DNA of 41,371 nt, taken from assembly GCA_028703175.1 (NCBI GenBank), contig JAQVNJ010000042.1, positions 1 through 41,371 on the forward strand, written 5' to 3'. Position numbers and translations under genes: made by a program. The DNA comes from JAAYCB01 sp012744395 (lineage in GTDB: Bacteria; Planctomycetota; Planctomycetia; Pirellulales; Thermoguttaceae). A model generated the notes under the pieces. That model was not told the DNA's origin. It did not search any database and saw nothing but the letters and a program-made list of their open reading frames with translations. Shown piece after piece: positions 27,055-36,082 of the stretch; positions within the stretch are counted from its first letter, which is position 1; every line of letters begins with the position of its first letter.

Positions 27055-28314
27055 TCAAAACTGGGTACCAGAGTCCAAGAGCGACTCGCGCTCCGGCGGC
27101 AATCCCGCTTCCTGGATTGCCGAAGGCAATCGGGGAGCCCCGTTCTGATCGGTGTCCATTTGGTTGCTTTCCCCGCCGCCGCCGGTCCCTGCCGCAAGAG
27201 GGGTGGATGGTGTCGGCGGCCCGTCCACGGGCCGCTGCTGGCTGGCGCGCAGCCAATACGATGAATCCGGATTGGTCACGGCTTCGTAGACCGCCGGCTT
27301 GTCAAGATTCAAGATCGTCGGTCGGCGAACCCCCGGCAGAAACTGCACGTCATAAAGCTCTTCGCACCCGGAGGTGAATTCGAACAGGCCCAGCAGGCTT
27401 CCGCCGCGGAGGTCGACGACCGCCACGCCGCAGGTCAGCCGCTCAAGCCGCTGCTGGATCGGCAATCCGCCAAAAATGTGCTTCTCCCGGATCTTGCACA
27501 TTCCCACCAGCGCAAACGGGCCGGCCAGGCACAGCCCGCGGACATAACCCGGCAATCCGCAGACGACCTCGTAACGGCCGGTCTCCGGATCGACCGCCAG
27601 AAGCTCTCCCGTCCCCGAGTTGAGAACCCACAGCCGCCCCTCGTGCCACCGCGGCGAATGGGGCATCGACAGCGAGTCAACCACGACCTGGCCCGTCTCC
27701 ACGTCGATCAGAACCCCGCCGCTGGCCTTGTTCTCGCGCCAGCCGCCCGGGGTGTCCGTGGCACCCAGGGCCGTTACATACTTCGGCCGGCCGGCAACCA
27801 TCGCCAGCCCGTTCAGATGGCAGCGATCCTCCGGGACGAGGTCCGACACGAAACTCGGACGCCAGACGGGCACGAAGTGGTGGTCGTAGCTCACGCGGGC
27901 CAGGCATGAGAAACGGGTGTTGACGAACACCAGGCCGCCATCCTCAAACGCCACGTCGTGGGCATTGAGGTCGCCCGTGTGGTAACTGACCCGCGGCAGA
28001 TAAAGGGCATCGTATAGCCCCGGCCGCCCCTCCAGGTACTCGCGGGCCAAGAGCGCCGCGTCGGCGAAGACCTCGATCGAATGGCGTGTCGCCAGGGCCA
28101 GCCGCCGCCCCTCGACCGCCAGCCCCAACGGCTTGTCGAACTGCCGCATCAGCAGCGCCACCTGGCGGCCGTCCCAGCCGATCGTCGCCACCTTGCCCGC
28201 CTGATACGTCGACAACACGAGCGATCCGCCTGACTGCGCAAGCCAAGCGGGAAAGTCCGGCGAAACCGAACAACAGATCTGGGCCGCTGCTTGCCTGTCG
28301 TTTGCCTGCGTCAT
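27055..28314 (-). CDS. TIGR03032-family protein
   Basis: A 419-residue protein matching the uncharacterised TIGR03032 family (DUF4915-like): PAWLAQSGGSLVLSTYQAGK near the N-terminus, then LNAHDVAFEDGGLVFVNT, NGLAMVAGRPKYVTALG, GGVLIDVETG, MPHSPRWHEGRLWVLNSGTG and PGYVRGLCLAGPFALVGMCK. The regular strand pattern suggests a beta-propeller. No signal peptide is seen. From about residue 345 the tail is Pro/Gly/Gln-rich low complexity and looks like an added extension. Start 28314 has a purine-rich Shine-Dalgarno (GGGAGAAGAG). It is the first gene of an operon with the giant surface protein: 13 bases separate the stop from the next ATG and its TGA overlaps the next Shine-Dalgarno. Assisting production or export of the giant protein is an inference from this linkage; the biochemical role is unknown. 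Confidence 0.88.
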   Translation of the reverse strand: MTQANDRQAAAQICCSVSPDFPAWLAQSGGSLVLSTYQAGKVATIGWDGRQVALLMRQFDKPLGLAVEGRRLALATRHSIEVFADAALLAREYLEGRPGLYDALYLPRVSYHTGDLNAHDVAFEDGGLVFVNTRFSCLARVSYDHHFVPVWRPSFVSDLVPEDRCHLNGLAMVAGRPKYVTALGATDTPGGWRENKASGGVLIDVETGQVVVDSLSMPHSPRWHEGRLWVLNSGTGELLAVDPETGRYEVVCGLPGYVRGLCLAGPFALVGMCKIREKHIFGGLPIQQRLERLTCGVAVVDLRGGSLLGLFEFTSGCEELYDVQFLPGVRRPTILNLDKPAVYEAVTNPDSSYWLRASQQRPVDGPPTPSTPLAAGTGGGGESNQMDTDQNGAPRLPSAIQEAGLPPERESLLDSGTQF

Positions 28315-29295
28315 GAGTCTCTTCTCCCTGTCTCCCTACAGGGACCATACAAACGCCGTGCCACAGTAAAGGGTGTCTCTGCCTTATAGGCCGGCTGCCA
28401 CCGAAAATGTCTCCCACCGTTCTCTGCCCGCACCCCTCGATAAACCAGCCCGATACCCGTGGTAACAAATAGCTTAGGTGAGATCCGCACCGGCCGTCCG
28501 ACAGTCTTTGCCACGCAGCGGACGCGATGCCACTTCGCCCCTTCTCGGCGACTCTCCCCGCCCCGCCTGGAAAAACCGAGTTGAGAAACCGAAACAGCGT
28601 GTTGCCAAAAAGGCTCCTGGAAAAGAGAAAAGGCACTATTCATCCCGAATATCCCAGATTGACCATTTCATCATGATTGCGGTATTTTTGTGCGTCAAGT
28701 CCTTTCCTGGTCCCTGCATTCTCACCAAAACCCTTCGCAGCTAATCGGATACGTTTTTGGCAAGGATGCCGGTTAGGAGGGCGATCCTGCCCCGGTTCCC
28801 AACCGCCGTGCCTCGTTCCCATCTCGCTGCCAGGCTCCAGTCTGGAAACGCCACCTCCTGCCCGGCACGCCAACCTGCCCCCAGAACGGGTGTCATCGTG
28901 GCATGCGCCGCTGGCGATCCGTTCGCCCAACGAGCGGTCGAGCGAGGCCACGCGCGCGGCAGAGGTCTTTGATTGGACGGGATAACGGCCCCGCCGGTTC
29001 CATGAATTGCCGCTGGCTGGAGTGAATCGTCGCTCCTGGGTGCAAAAATCGCCCCGGAGCCGAGAGAGACGCGCACCCTGTGGGCTCTGCTAGGCCGTCC
29101 CCAGTCAGGGGGCATCAATCCTCGGGCGGGCGGCCCGCAGGACGCAGCGTTCTGAAGCGTCCGCCCTCCCGCTGGCGGACGCCGAGCCATCGCCTCCAGA
29201 GCAAGCGGCTCGCATTTCGAGTAGAATTGGCCTCAAGCAGTAAGCAACACGCTACCGGATCGCTTTCCAGGCCGCCCCCGAGGGTCAAGACTGCC
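28315..29295. other. Divergent intergenic region, 981 bases
   Basis: Separates the giant-protein operon from the TraB-like gene. Reading frames of about 90-150 codons exist on both strands but lack domains, signal peptides and plausible start contexts. It contains a degenerate copy of the dispersed palindrome (about 28794-28850: GGTTCCCAA, CGTTCCC, GGAAACG) and a perfect hairpin at 29157-29182. It must hold the operon promoter on the minus strand, which I could not pinpoint. Confidence 0.6.
29157..29182. other. Perfect 9-base inverted repeat
   Basis: GCGTCCGCC (29157-29165), loop of 8, GGCGGACGC (29174-29182), about 115 bases before the TraB-like ATG. No T-tract. It may be an operator or a leader hairpin; role unknown. 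Confidence 0.5.
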
Positions 29296-30309
29296 ATGCA
29301 CCTGAATTTCCGCGGACACTTCAGCCTTCTCGTGGTCGTTTTTCTGGCAGCCTGCGCGCCGTCCGCGCGGGCCGATGACAAGAAAGCGGCGGACGGCGCG
29401 CCGCGGTTTCTGCGAATGACGCGGACGGAGGAGGGGAATGCTCTGGGGCTGGAATCGGCGATTGTCCGGTACGTGGCCCGCGACGCTGGCCGGGAGGGGC
29501 CAACGGTCGATCTGGTGGCCGCCGTGCACGTCGCCGAGGCGGCCTACTACGAGGAATTGAACCGCCGCTTTCGCGACTACGATGCCGTCCTCTACGAACT
29601 GATCGCCCCCGAGGGAACCCGGATTCCCAAGGGAGGAGTGAAGACCGGCGGATCGGCGGTCTCAATGCTCCAGACGATGATGACCCGCGTCCTGGAGCTC
29701 GATTTTCAACTGAACAAGGTCGACTACACGGTCGGCAACTTCGTCCATGCCGACATGACGCCCGAGCAGTTTGCGGCAACGATGAAGAATCGCGGGGAGA
29801 GCGCTTTCCAGACGTTCTTTCGCATGATCGGCTACGCAATGGCCAAGCAGGGCGATCGGGCGCCCTTTGGAGGGGATTTGCGGCTCCTGGCCGCAGTGTT
29901 CGACAAGGACCGGGCCTTGGCGATGAAACGCGTCCTGGCGGAAGAGTTCCAGCACATGGAGGGGTCGCTGGCGGCGATCAACGGCCCCGACGGCTCGACG
30001 CTGATCACCGAACGAAACAACGTGGCCCTGGCAGTCCTCCGAAGGCAGTTCGACGCGGGCAAGAAGAAGGTGGCGATCTTCTATGGAGCCGGGCACATGT
30101 TCGATTTCGAGCAGCGTTTGCAGGACGACTTCGGCCTGGCGCCGGTCGAGACCACCTGGCTGACGGCATGGGACCTGACCGCCGCAGAGGATCGGGGGAA
30201 TCGCTCGCCGCCAGGCGCGTCCAGGCCAGAAGGCCCGCAAGGGAAAAATAGCGTCGAGCCGTCGGGGCAGCCGGGGCGCGCCCGCGTCGCCCCGGAACCG
30301 CGTCAGTAA
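29296..30309 (+). CDS. TraB/GumN-like lipoprotein or secreted protein
   Basis: A 337-residue exported protein. The N-terminus MHLNFRGHFSLLVVVFLAAC has a lipobox-like L-A-A-C (Cys20); cleavage by signal peptidase I after SARA is an alternative. The domain has TraB/GumN/TIKI-type landmarks: VDLVAAVHVAEAAYYEEL (His78), DAVLYELIAPEG (Glu101) and a late FYGAGHM (His267), the pattern proposed to form a metal-dependent protease site in TIKI proteins. The C-terminal 45 residues are Pro/Gly-rich and disordered. The ATG at 29296 is chosen because the signal peptide starts there; the longer upstream frame is Arg/Ser/Pro-rich and non-coding in style. Its 3' end overlaps the convergent LptF/G gene by 7 bases. 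Enzymatic activity is unproven. Confidence 0.8.
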   Translation: MHLNFRGHFSLLVVVFLAACAPSARADDKKAADGAPRFLRMTRTEEGNALGLESAIVRYVARDAGREGPTVDLVAAVHVAEAAYYEELNRRFRDYDAVLYELIAPEGTRIPKGGVKTGGSAVSMLQTMMTRVLELDFQLNKVDYTVGNFVHADMTPEQFAATMKNRGESAFQTFFRMIGYAMAKQGDRAPFGGDLRLLAAVFDKDRALAMKRVLAEEFQHMEGSLAAINGPDGSTLITERNNVALAVLRRQFDAGKKKVAIFYGAGHMFDFEQRLQDDFGLAPVETTWLTAWDLTAAEDRGNRSPPGASRPEGPQGKNSVEPSGQPGRARVAPEPRQ

Positions 30310-31493
30310 CGAAGCACTTTTCGCAGCAGATAGAACCCCCAGACCAGCAAGATCAGGTTCCCCGCCCAGACGGTATAGGGGGGGATCGTCCCACTCTTCG
30401 CTCCGTCGATGCCGTACATCATGATCGGGTAGTAGACGACCAGGATTGGCGTGAAGCAAAGGAAGAAGCTGGTCAGGAAGTCTCGATTCCGCAACCGGAT
30501 CGCCATCGGCGCGCCGACCCAAAGGAAGCAGAAACAACTGAACCCGGCCGACCAGCGCCGATGCGGTTCGGTGTGGAGGCGGTGCAGGCGGCCGACATGG
30601 TCTTCCATCAACCTCTGCCGCGTCTGCCATTCGCGCCCGGTGAGCTGGTCGAAGTCGCCAGAGAGGATTTCGAACGCCGCGCGAACCGCCAACTCGCGGC
30701 GATAGGTGTCGATCCGCTCGATCTGCCCGGCCGTCTCCCGCCGGATAGCGCCGAGAGCGATGTTCGAGGGGACGTGGGAACGATCCTCCACGCGGCTGGC
30801 CGTCGTCAGGGGGATCTCCTGCTCCCATACGTCGTTGGGAAACCGGAATGCGCCCTCTCCTTCCATGTCGACGTATCCGTCCCAGAGCACGACCTTCAGC
30901 ACACCCTCCTCCTTGTCGCACGACAGCTTCGCTTCCGCCGCCGTGATCGTGATCGTGGGGGAACCGTCTCTCCGTCGGATCGACAGGGTCGGGCGGATCA
31001 GCCGCTGGCCTTCGACGCGTTTCACGTTGACCGAGAAAGCGCTGGAACTGTAACTGCGGCGCGTGCGGAGGACGCCATAGGCGATCTCCTCGACCGCTTC
31101 GATGATCACGCGCTGGGCGCCGTTGCGTCCCCAGGAGACCGCCAAATCCGTCAGCCACACGGTCCCCAGGCTGAGAACAAAGGCGACCACGACCGACGGC
31201 CAGATCACCGCCCACGGCGAGATGCCCTGGGCCTTCAGCGCGATGATCTCGTTCGAACCCGACATGCGAGCGTAGATGCCCGTTGTGGCCAGCAGCAGCG
31301 TGACGGGGATCGCCACGCTGAGCGCGAACGGGATCGTGTAGGGAACCAGGCGCAGAATCTCCGCCGGAGGCAGGCTGTAGCGCATCGCCTCCTGGAAGAG
31401 GCCGACGATCAGCATCATTGGCGTCAGCGCGAACATCGCCAGCACAAAGACCTTCACCAGCTCAAGCAGGACATAGCGCGTGAGAATTCGCAT
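30303..31493 (-). CDS. LptF/LptG-family permease
   Basis: A 396-residue inner-membrane protein of the YjgP/YjgQ family, the permease part of the Lpt exporter that extracts lipopolysaccharide or related lipids with LptB. The start MRILTRYVLLELVKVFVLAM is the family's opening helix. About three transmembrane helices come first (including LVPYTIPFALSVAIPVTLLL followed by the coupling-helix region RMSGSNEIIALKAQGIS), then a beta-jellyroll periplasmic domain (about 140-290), then three C-terminal helices (GFSCFCFLWVGAPMAI, FFLCFTPILVVYYPIMMYG, LILLVWGFYLL). Only one permease is present here; a partner must lie elsewhere if it works as a heterodimer. ATG 31511, six codons upstream, is an alternative start. 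Confidence 0.88.
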   Translation of the reverse strand: MRILTRYVLLELVKVFVLAMFALTPMMLIVGLFQEAMRYSLPPAEILRLVPYTIPFALSVAIPVTLLLATTGIYARMSGSNEIIALKAQGISPWAVIWPSVVVAFVLSLGTVWLTDLAVSWGRNGAQRVIIEAVEEIAYGVLRTRRSYSSSAFSVNVKRVEGQRLIRPTLSIRRRDGSPTITITAAEAKLSCDKEEGVLKVVLWDGYVDMEGEGAFRFPNDVWEQEIPLTTASRVEDRSHVPSNIALGAIRRETAGQIERIDTYRRELAVRAAFEILSGDFDQLTGREWQTRQRLMEDHVGRLHRLHTEPHRRWSAGFSCFCFLWVGAPMAIRLRNRDFLTSFFLCFTPILVVYYPIMMYGIDGAKSGTIPPYTVWAGNLILLVWGFYLLRKVLRY

Positions 31494-31624
31494 GGCGAGG
31501 TAGTGTCGCACCCGGCGGCCGATCCGGTCAAGAGGACTTGGGCGACTCCCCCGGCGCCGTCCCTGTCCGCATCGAGCCGGCGCTTTACAGAATCCGCCGG
31601 ATTTCAGATACTACGTTCCTGGCT

Positions 31625-31641
31625 CCGGACCGCCGGTCCGG
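31625..31641. other. Short inverted repeat between divergent genes
   Basis: CCGGACC (31625-31631), GCC, GGTCCGG (31635-31641) in the 273-base divergent spacer between the LptF/G gene and the TIM-barrel gene. It is a possible operator or hairpin; GC-rich symmetry of this length can arise by chance. Confidence 0.35.
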
Positions 31642-31766
31642 GATGTTCGGCTGTTGTCCTGTGCGACGTGTGATCCTTCCGATCCGCACGCGTATTTGGT
31701 AAGGGGTCTTGTCGCCACCGGTGCGTCGCCCCTTGCGGATCTTTCCGAGATTCGGAGTGCAGACGG

Positions 31767-32576
31767 ATGCTCAGGCTTTCACTGAACGAGACAACGACGT
31801 TCCGTTGGTCCTTCGAGGAAGACGTCAAGCACTACGCGGCCGCCGGGATTCCCGCGATCGGCGTTTGGCGCCACAAGCTCTCGGATTGCGGTCTGGGGAA
31901 AGCCGTTGAACTGCTCGAAGTCTCGGGGCTGGCGGTCTCCCATCTCCACTGGGCCGGCGGTTTCACCGGCTCGGATGGACGCTCATTCCGCGCCGCCGTC
32001 GACGACGCAATCGACGCGCTGCGCACGGCCGTGGAACTGAAGACGCCGTGCCTGGTCGTCTACAGCGGCGCTCGGGCCGGGCACACCCTGAATCATGCTC
32101 GCCGCCTGTTCCGCGACGCCCTCGCGGAATTGGCGCCGGTCGCCGAGGAAATGGGCGTCGATCTGGCGATCGAACCGATGCACCCGGCCTGCGCAAAGGA
32201 ATTCACGTTTCTGACGCGAATCGACGATGTGATCGAGATGATCCAGTCCGTCGGAAGTCATGCAGTCAAAATGCTTTACGACACGTACCACCTGGGCCAG
32301 AAGGAGGCCTGCGTAAAGCGAATTCCCGAAATCGCCCACCAGGTCGCGCTGGTCCAGCTCGGCGACGCCCGCCATCCCCCCACCTCGGAGCAGGCACGCT
32401 GCCGCCTGGGAGACGGGATGGTGCCCCTGGGGGCAATCGTCCGCGCGTTCCGCGCCGCCGGATACTCCGGCGATCTCGACGTCGAACTGATTGGCGAAGA
32501 GCTCGAGACGATCGACTACCACCAACTGATCGAGCATGTCCAGCAGGCATTTGAGCGGCTTGTTGCCACACCGTAG
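31767..32576 (+). CDS. Sugar phosphate isomerase/epimerase (xylose isomerase-like TIM barrel)
   Basis: A 269-residue AP-endonuclease-2/xylose-isomerase-like TIM-barrel protein, near the usual family length, cytoplasmic. Likely divalent-metal ligands fall at the ends of successive strands: Glu136 (LAIEPMHP), Asp172 and His175 (MLYDTYHLG), Asp200 (VQLGDARHP) and Glu240 (LDVELIGEE). This geometry suits isomerisation or epimerisation of a sugar or inositol-type polyol. The substrate cannot be told from sequence. The ATG at 31767 follows a purine-rich stretch. ArfB starts 25 bases after its stop, so the two genes are probably co-transcribed. Confidence 0.87.
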   Translation: MLRLSLNETTTFRWSFEEDVKHYAAAGIPAIGVWRHKLSDCGLGKAVELLEVSGLAVSHLHWAGGFTGSDGRSFRAAVDDAIDALRTAVELKTPCLVVYSGARAGHTLNHARRLFRDALAELAPVAEEMGVDLAIEPMHPACAKEFTFLTRIDDVIEMIQSVGSHAVKMLYDTYHLGQKEACVKRIPEIAHQVALVQLGDARHPPTSEQARCRLGDGMVPLGAIVRAFRAAGYSGDLDVELIGEELETIDYHQLIEHVQQAFERLVATP

Positions 32577-32601
32577 GACCGGTCTCGCGACACCTCACCC
32601 G

Positions 32602-33021
32602 ATGCTCGTGATCAATCAACGCATCCAGATTCCCCTCCGAGAATTCCGGTTCACCTTCTCGCGAAGTCCCGGGCCGGGAGGCCAGAACGTCAACAAGGTC
32701 AACTCAAAGGCGGCGCTCCATTGGGCGGTCACGACCACCGCCAGTCTGCCTGAACCGGTTCGCGAGCGGTTCATCCGGATGTTCGCCCCGCGGATCAACC
32801 AGCGAGGGGACCTGTTTCTGGCGAGCTCCCGCTTCCGTGACGCGGGCCGCAACGTGGCCGACTGCCTGGAGAAGCTCCGCGCGATGGTCGCGGCCGCGGC
32901 CGCGACGCGGCGGGCCCGGTGCCCGACGAAGCCCACGGCGTCCTCGCAGCGCCGCCGTCTTCAACAGAAACGCCTGCGCAGCGAGAAGAAACAGAGTCGC
33001 CGCAGGATCGGCGACGATTGA
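32602..33021 (+). CDS. arfB: Alternative ribosome-rescue factor ArfB (peptidyl-tRNA hydrolase)
   Basis: A 139-residue RF-1-type peptidyl-tRNA hydrolase that frees ribosomes stalled at the end of truncated mRNA. It carries the catalytic GGQ (Gly26-Gly27-Gln28) within SRSPGPGGQNVNKVNSKA and lacks the codon-recognition domains of RF1/RF2. The C-terminal tail is strongly basic (RRRLQQKRLRSEKKQSRRR), as needed to enter the empty mRNA channel. The start at 32602 puts the GGQ at the usual distance from the N-terminus. Confidence 0.93.
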   Translation: MLVINQRIQIPLREFRFTFSRSPGPGGQNVNKVNSKAALHWAVTTTASLPEPVRERFIRMFAPRINQRGDLFLASSRFRDAGRNVADCLEKLRAMVAAAAATRRARCPTKPTASSQRRRLQQKRLRSEKKQSRRRIGDD

Positions 33022-33345
33022 ACCAGGCGGCCCCGCCTCGCCGCCGGGGCGAGCCTCACCCGGCAAAGGGCCCTTCACGCCGCGACCGGCTGAAACGCCG
33101 CGGTCGATGAAGAATCTTCAAACGGATTGTAATCTTGTAAATCCGTACAGTAGCCCGCGGTCTTTCCCACCGCCTTTCCTTTGATGGCGCAAACCTTTGA
33201 TGGAAAATCGATTACGGCTCGTTCCCCGCGATCCGTCAACCTCTTTGGCATGCGAAGTGCTCCTGAGGCTTGTCACCAAGAGCGAAACGTGCCCCGCTGG
33301 GCGCCGGCTCGCGTGCAACGGAGTTCTGTCAGAAAGGATTTTGCC
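33022..33345 (+). other. Intergenic region upstream of csrA
   Basis: 324 bases without a convincing gene. Contains two small symmetries, TGAAGA-A-TCTTCA (33107-33119) and ACGGATT...AATCCGT (33122-33128 and 33140-33146), in an AT-richer patch that is the likely promoter area of csrA. AGAAAGGA lies before the csrA ATG as ribosome-binding site. Confidence 0.45.
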
Positions 33346-33678
33346 ATGTTGGTTCTTTCGCGCAAAAAGAACGAGCAGATCATCATCGGCGACGGCGTGA
33401 CGGTTACCGTTCTGCGAATCCAGGGGAAGACCGTTAAATTGGGGATTCAAGCGGGCGACAAGATCACGATCGTCCGCGGAGAACTCGTCGAAGCGCACCT
33501 GGACGCCGGTGGCGTGGCGCGGCCGGAATCCGATCAGATGATCGCCGATCCGACGGCGGGGATTGCCAGTCAAGACACGACTGCGGAAGCCGCTTTTCAC
33601 TCGGTCGGGGCGGAACACCAGGGGAACTCTCACCACGATGGCCGTCCCGCATGGCTGACGATCTGCTGCTGTTCATGA
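33346..33678 (+). CDS. csrA: Carbon storage regulator CsrA, with C-terminal extension
   Basis: The first 50 or so residues are a CsrA RNA-binding fold: MLVLSRKKNEQIIIGDGVTV, then VTVLRIQGKTVKLGIQAG and the strand ITIVRGELVEA, keeping the early LSRK and the late Val-Arg pair that contact GGA motifs in RNA. It should bind mRNA leaders as a swapped dimer and control their translation. Instead of stopping near 60-75 residues it runs to 110, adding a Gly/His/Asp-rich tail that ends TICCCS. The tail is not part of the known fold and may be disordered. Start ATG 33346 has AGAAAGGA upstream; the in-frame codons before it lack CsrA sequence. Confidence 0.92.
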   Translation: MLVLSRKKNEQIIIGDGVTVTVLRIQGKTVKLGIQAGDKITIVRGELVEAHLDAGGVARPESDQMIADPTAGIASQDTTAEAAFHSVGAEHQGNSHHDGRPAWLTICCCS

Positions 33679-33796
33679 CCCCGGGGCGCGATCGGCGGCC
33701 ACCTGATCGACGGTCGGCCGCCCGTCCACCCGCCAACAGCGCGATTCCGCGGAGAGCACGGGGGAAGAATCGCAGCCGGCGGGTGTCTGCCCGCAG

Positions 33797-35893
33797 TCAA
33801 TTGGCGGAAGGCTCGGGCAGCGTGGCCGCTGGCATTGCCGGCATCGCCGGCCACGGCCATGTCTCCGGCGGAATGGGCGCCCGGCGTTGCCCGGGCGGGG
33901 CGGTGTCGACGGCGGCCGTGCGGACCGGATAGAGACCTCCGCCGGCATGGATCTCATGAAGGTGTTCGAGCAGAATCCGTTTGACTTCGAGGATCGTGCG
34001 GGGATGGCCGTGGAGTTCGGCGTGCTGGGCCGGCACCTCGATCTGGCTGACAACGTCGTCCATCTGGGCGCTGGCCAGCTCGACAACCCCGTCGCCCCCC
34101 TGCGACAAGTAGCCGGCCCAGTCCTCCTCCGACAGGGCGCCGACCACGTTGTGGTAGCGGACCCAAGGGGCGCGATAGGACGCCAGCATCGCCGGGAAGA
34201 AAGGTGAGTCAGGGGCCAGTGAGGCAACGCTCGTCTTGATCTGGAGCAGCCGATCGTCGCGAATCACGTCCTTGTTCCTTCGCAGCAGGCTGCTCTTGGT
34301 GAGCGAGAGCATCTCCGGCAGCCGGATCAGCTTGTGTGACAGCCACTGGGTCAAGTCGTTCGACATCCTGCTGCCGCGGTGCGGTGTGCCGATCGTGACG
34401 ACGCGGCGAATCGACGGATTGGGCTGGAAGAAGAGACTCTTTTCGAGCTTGGCGATCGTCTCCGGATCGGCGTCGAGCCGTGAGAAGGGTTGATCGCTCA
34501 CGAGTCGCCAGAAGTCGTCGCGGCTGTCGATGGTCTGCAACCGGGAGACGAGGCCGCCCATGCTGTGCCCGATGAGCACCATCTGGTCGAGCGCCGGTTC
34601 CTGCCGCCGCGGATCGACATCCTCTCGAATCCTGGCCAGGTCCTCGCGCAACTGGCCCGCGCTGATCCAGAAGGGCTGGGCCGTGGGATAGAGGTAGAAC
34701 CAGAACTGGTAATTCTCCCGAATCACCGCCGAGCTCCGCAGGTCGTTGTACATCTCCACCCAGGTCATCGGGCTCGACCAGAGGCCGTGGACCATGAGGA
34801 CGGGGATCTTGCCCGGCTCGTAAGGTTGGAACATATACAATCCCATGATCCGCTGCTCGCCGGTGGGGCGAAGATCGAGAAGCTTCTCGGGGTGGAGCAG
34901 CCCGACCGTCGCCAGCCGGTTCAGTTGGGGGTTGTTCAGAAAGTAGGCCATCGGGGTGGTCAAATCGGACTCCAGGGGCACCTTGAGGTCCGCCACGCCG
35001 ATATCGCTGACCGCCAAGGGGTCATGCAGTTCCAGCACGGCGGCGTGCTGGGCCGAGGCATCGCAGCGGTCCGCGTTGCCGACCGGCAGTGGCCGCAGGA
35101 AGGCCGTGACGGGAAAGCTAAGCTCTTCGGGGTAGTACGCCGCAGCCGCCGGCTCGCCCTGATGTCGATTGCGGACGGCGATCAGCGGCACCCCCAGCCC
35201 GTAGGTCTGGTAGTGGTTCTTCAGCCCCTTGAGTTCATAGTCCGAGACGAATTCAAAGCGTTCAAAGTCGTTCGTCCGCCATTGGCTGTGGCGGACCATG
35301 CACCGAATGTGCCAGACTCCGCTGGCCGTCTCGATCCGGTAGGTTTCATCCGGTTTGAGCCCGAGGTCCTTGCAGATCAGGCGGAGGCCTCCCTCGAGCG
35401 CCCCGTTGTAAAGGTCGCACGCGCCGCGAAACTGGGGATCGTAGGGATTGCGGGCACTTCGAAACCGGTCGTCGAACAGGTACTGGTAGGCGTGCAGCGC
35501 CGACGCCCCATACAGATTCAAGGCCAGTTCGCGGTCGGTGTGCTTGGCTTTCTCGGCCTCGATGTAGGCCAGTTCAGCGAACGCGTAAACATGCCCCTCG
35601 GAAGGATTGTCTTCAATCACCTGCTGGATCTTGGCGAGCAGGGCGGTGGGGTCGTGGCGGTAGTCGTCGAAGTCGTTGACGCGCAGAAACTGCTGCGTTC
35701 GCGGGCTGGCCTGGGGCCCCTTGCGCGAGGTCAATTGAAACCGCTCCACCAGAGGGCTGCGGGGGATCGACCGCAATTCCGTCATTTTGGAGGTGGCGCA
35801 GCCGGAAAGCGGCAGTGTCAGCGGGAGGACGGCCAAGAAAACGGCAAACCGTCTTGCCCCCCCCAGATCAGTTCGAAGGCGAAACGGTGGCAT
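33797..35893 (-). CDS. Lipoprotein alpha/beta hydrolase (esterase/lipase type)
   Basis: A 698-residue exported protein with signal and lipobox LPLSGC (Cys32). Residues about 35-330 form an N-terminal region with TPR-like helices (HVYAFAELAYIEAEKA) and a beta-rich segment. The alpha/beta-hydrolase domain spans about 360-640: PVLMVHGLWSSPMTW (oxyanion region) and the nucleophile elbow VLIGHSMGGLV with Ser444; VVTIGTPHRGS is a typical lipase/esterase strand; a His in the GGDGVVELASAQ-VPAQHAELH stretch is a candidate for the triad. The Pro/Ala-rich tail is low complexity. Substrate is probably a lipid or other ester at the cell surface. The convergent csrA ends 118 bases away. Confidence 0.85.
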   Translation of the reverse strand: MPPFRLRTDLGGARRFAVFLAVLPLTLPLSGCATSKMTELRSIPRSPLVERFQLTSRKGPQASPRTQQFLRVNDFDDYRHDPTALLAKIQQVIEDNPSEGHVYAFAELAYIEAEKAKHTDRELALNLYGASALHAYQYLFDDRFRSARNPYDPQFRGACDLYNGALEGGLRLICKDLGLKPDETYRIETASGVWHIRCMVRHSQWRTNDFERFEFVSDYELKGLKNHYQTYGLGVPLIAVRNRHQGEPAAAAYYPEELSFPVTAFLRPLPVGNADRCDASAQHAAVLELHDPLAVSDIGVADLKVPLESDLTTPMAYFLNNPQLNRLATVGLLHPEKLLDLRPTGEQRIMGLYMFQPYEPGKIPVLMVHGLWSSPMTWVEMYNDLRSSAVIRENYQFWFYLYPTAQPFWISAGQLREDLARIREDVDPRRQEPALDQMVLIGHSMGGLVSRLQTIDSRDDFWRLVSDQPFSRLDADPETIAKLEKSLFFQPNPSIRRVVTIGTPHRGSRMSNDLTQWLSHKLIRLPEMLSLTKSSLLRRNKDVIRDDRLLQIKTSVASLAPDSPFFPAMLASYRAPWVRYHNVVGALSEEDWAGYLSQGGDGVVELASAQMDDVVSQIEVPAQHAELHGHPRTILEVKRILLEHLHEIHAGGGLYPVRTAAVDTAPPGQRRAPIPPETWPWPAMPAMPAATLPEPSAN

Positions 35894-36082
35894 GGAAGTC
35901 GGCCGGGCAGCTTGGATGGATTGCCGAAATGGCCAAGCGCGCTCCGGGCCAATGCGTGCGCAGGGCGCTTGCCAGAAAATCCGCGGCCGGACGATAGAAA
36001 AATCAGGCGGCCCGTGTCAATGGCGGTTTCCCTACACCCACCATTTTTCTGACGCTCCGGAGAGGCCTGCACCCGTTCGCTG

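Noticed and set aside
28311..28643. Minus-strand frame of 110 codons upstream of the TIGR03032 gene
   Set aside because: No ribosome-binding site, domain or signal peptide; part of the divergent promoter region.
29662..31215. Minus-strand open frame overlapping the TraB-like and LptF/G genes
   Set aside because: It runs antisense to TraB and out of frame with LptF/G, and its product is low-complexity Arg/Gly/Pro sequence.
34490..36052. Plus-strand open frame of 520 codons opposite the lipoprotein hydrolase
   Set aside because: The minus strand has a lipobox, GHSMGG and conserved strands; the plus frame has none and looks like mirror coding bias.
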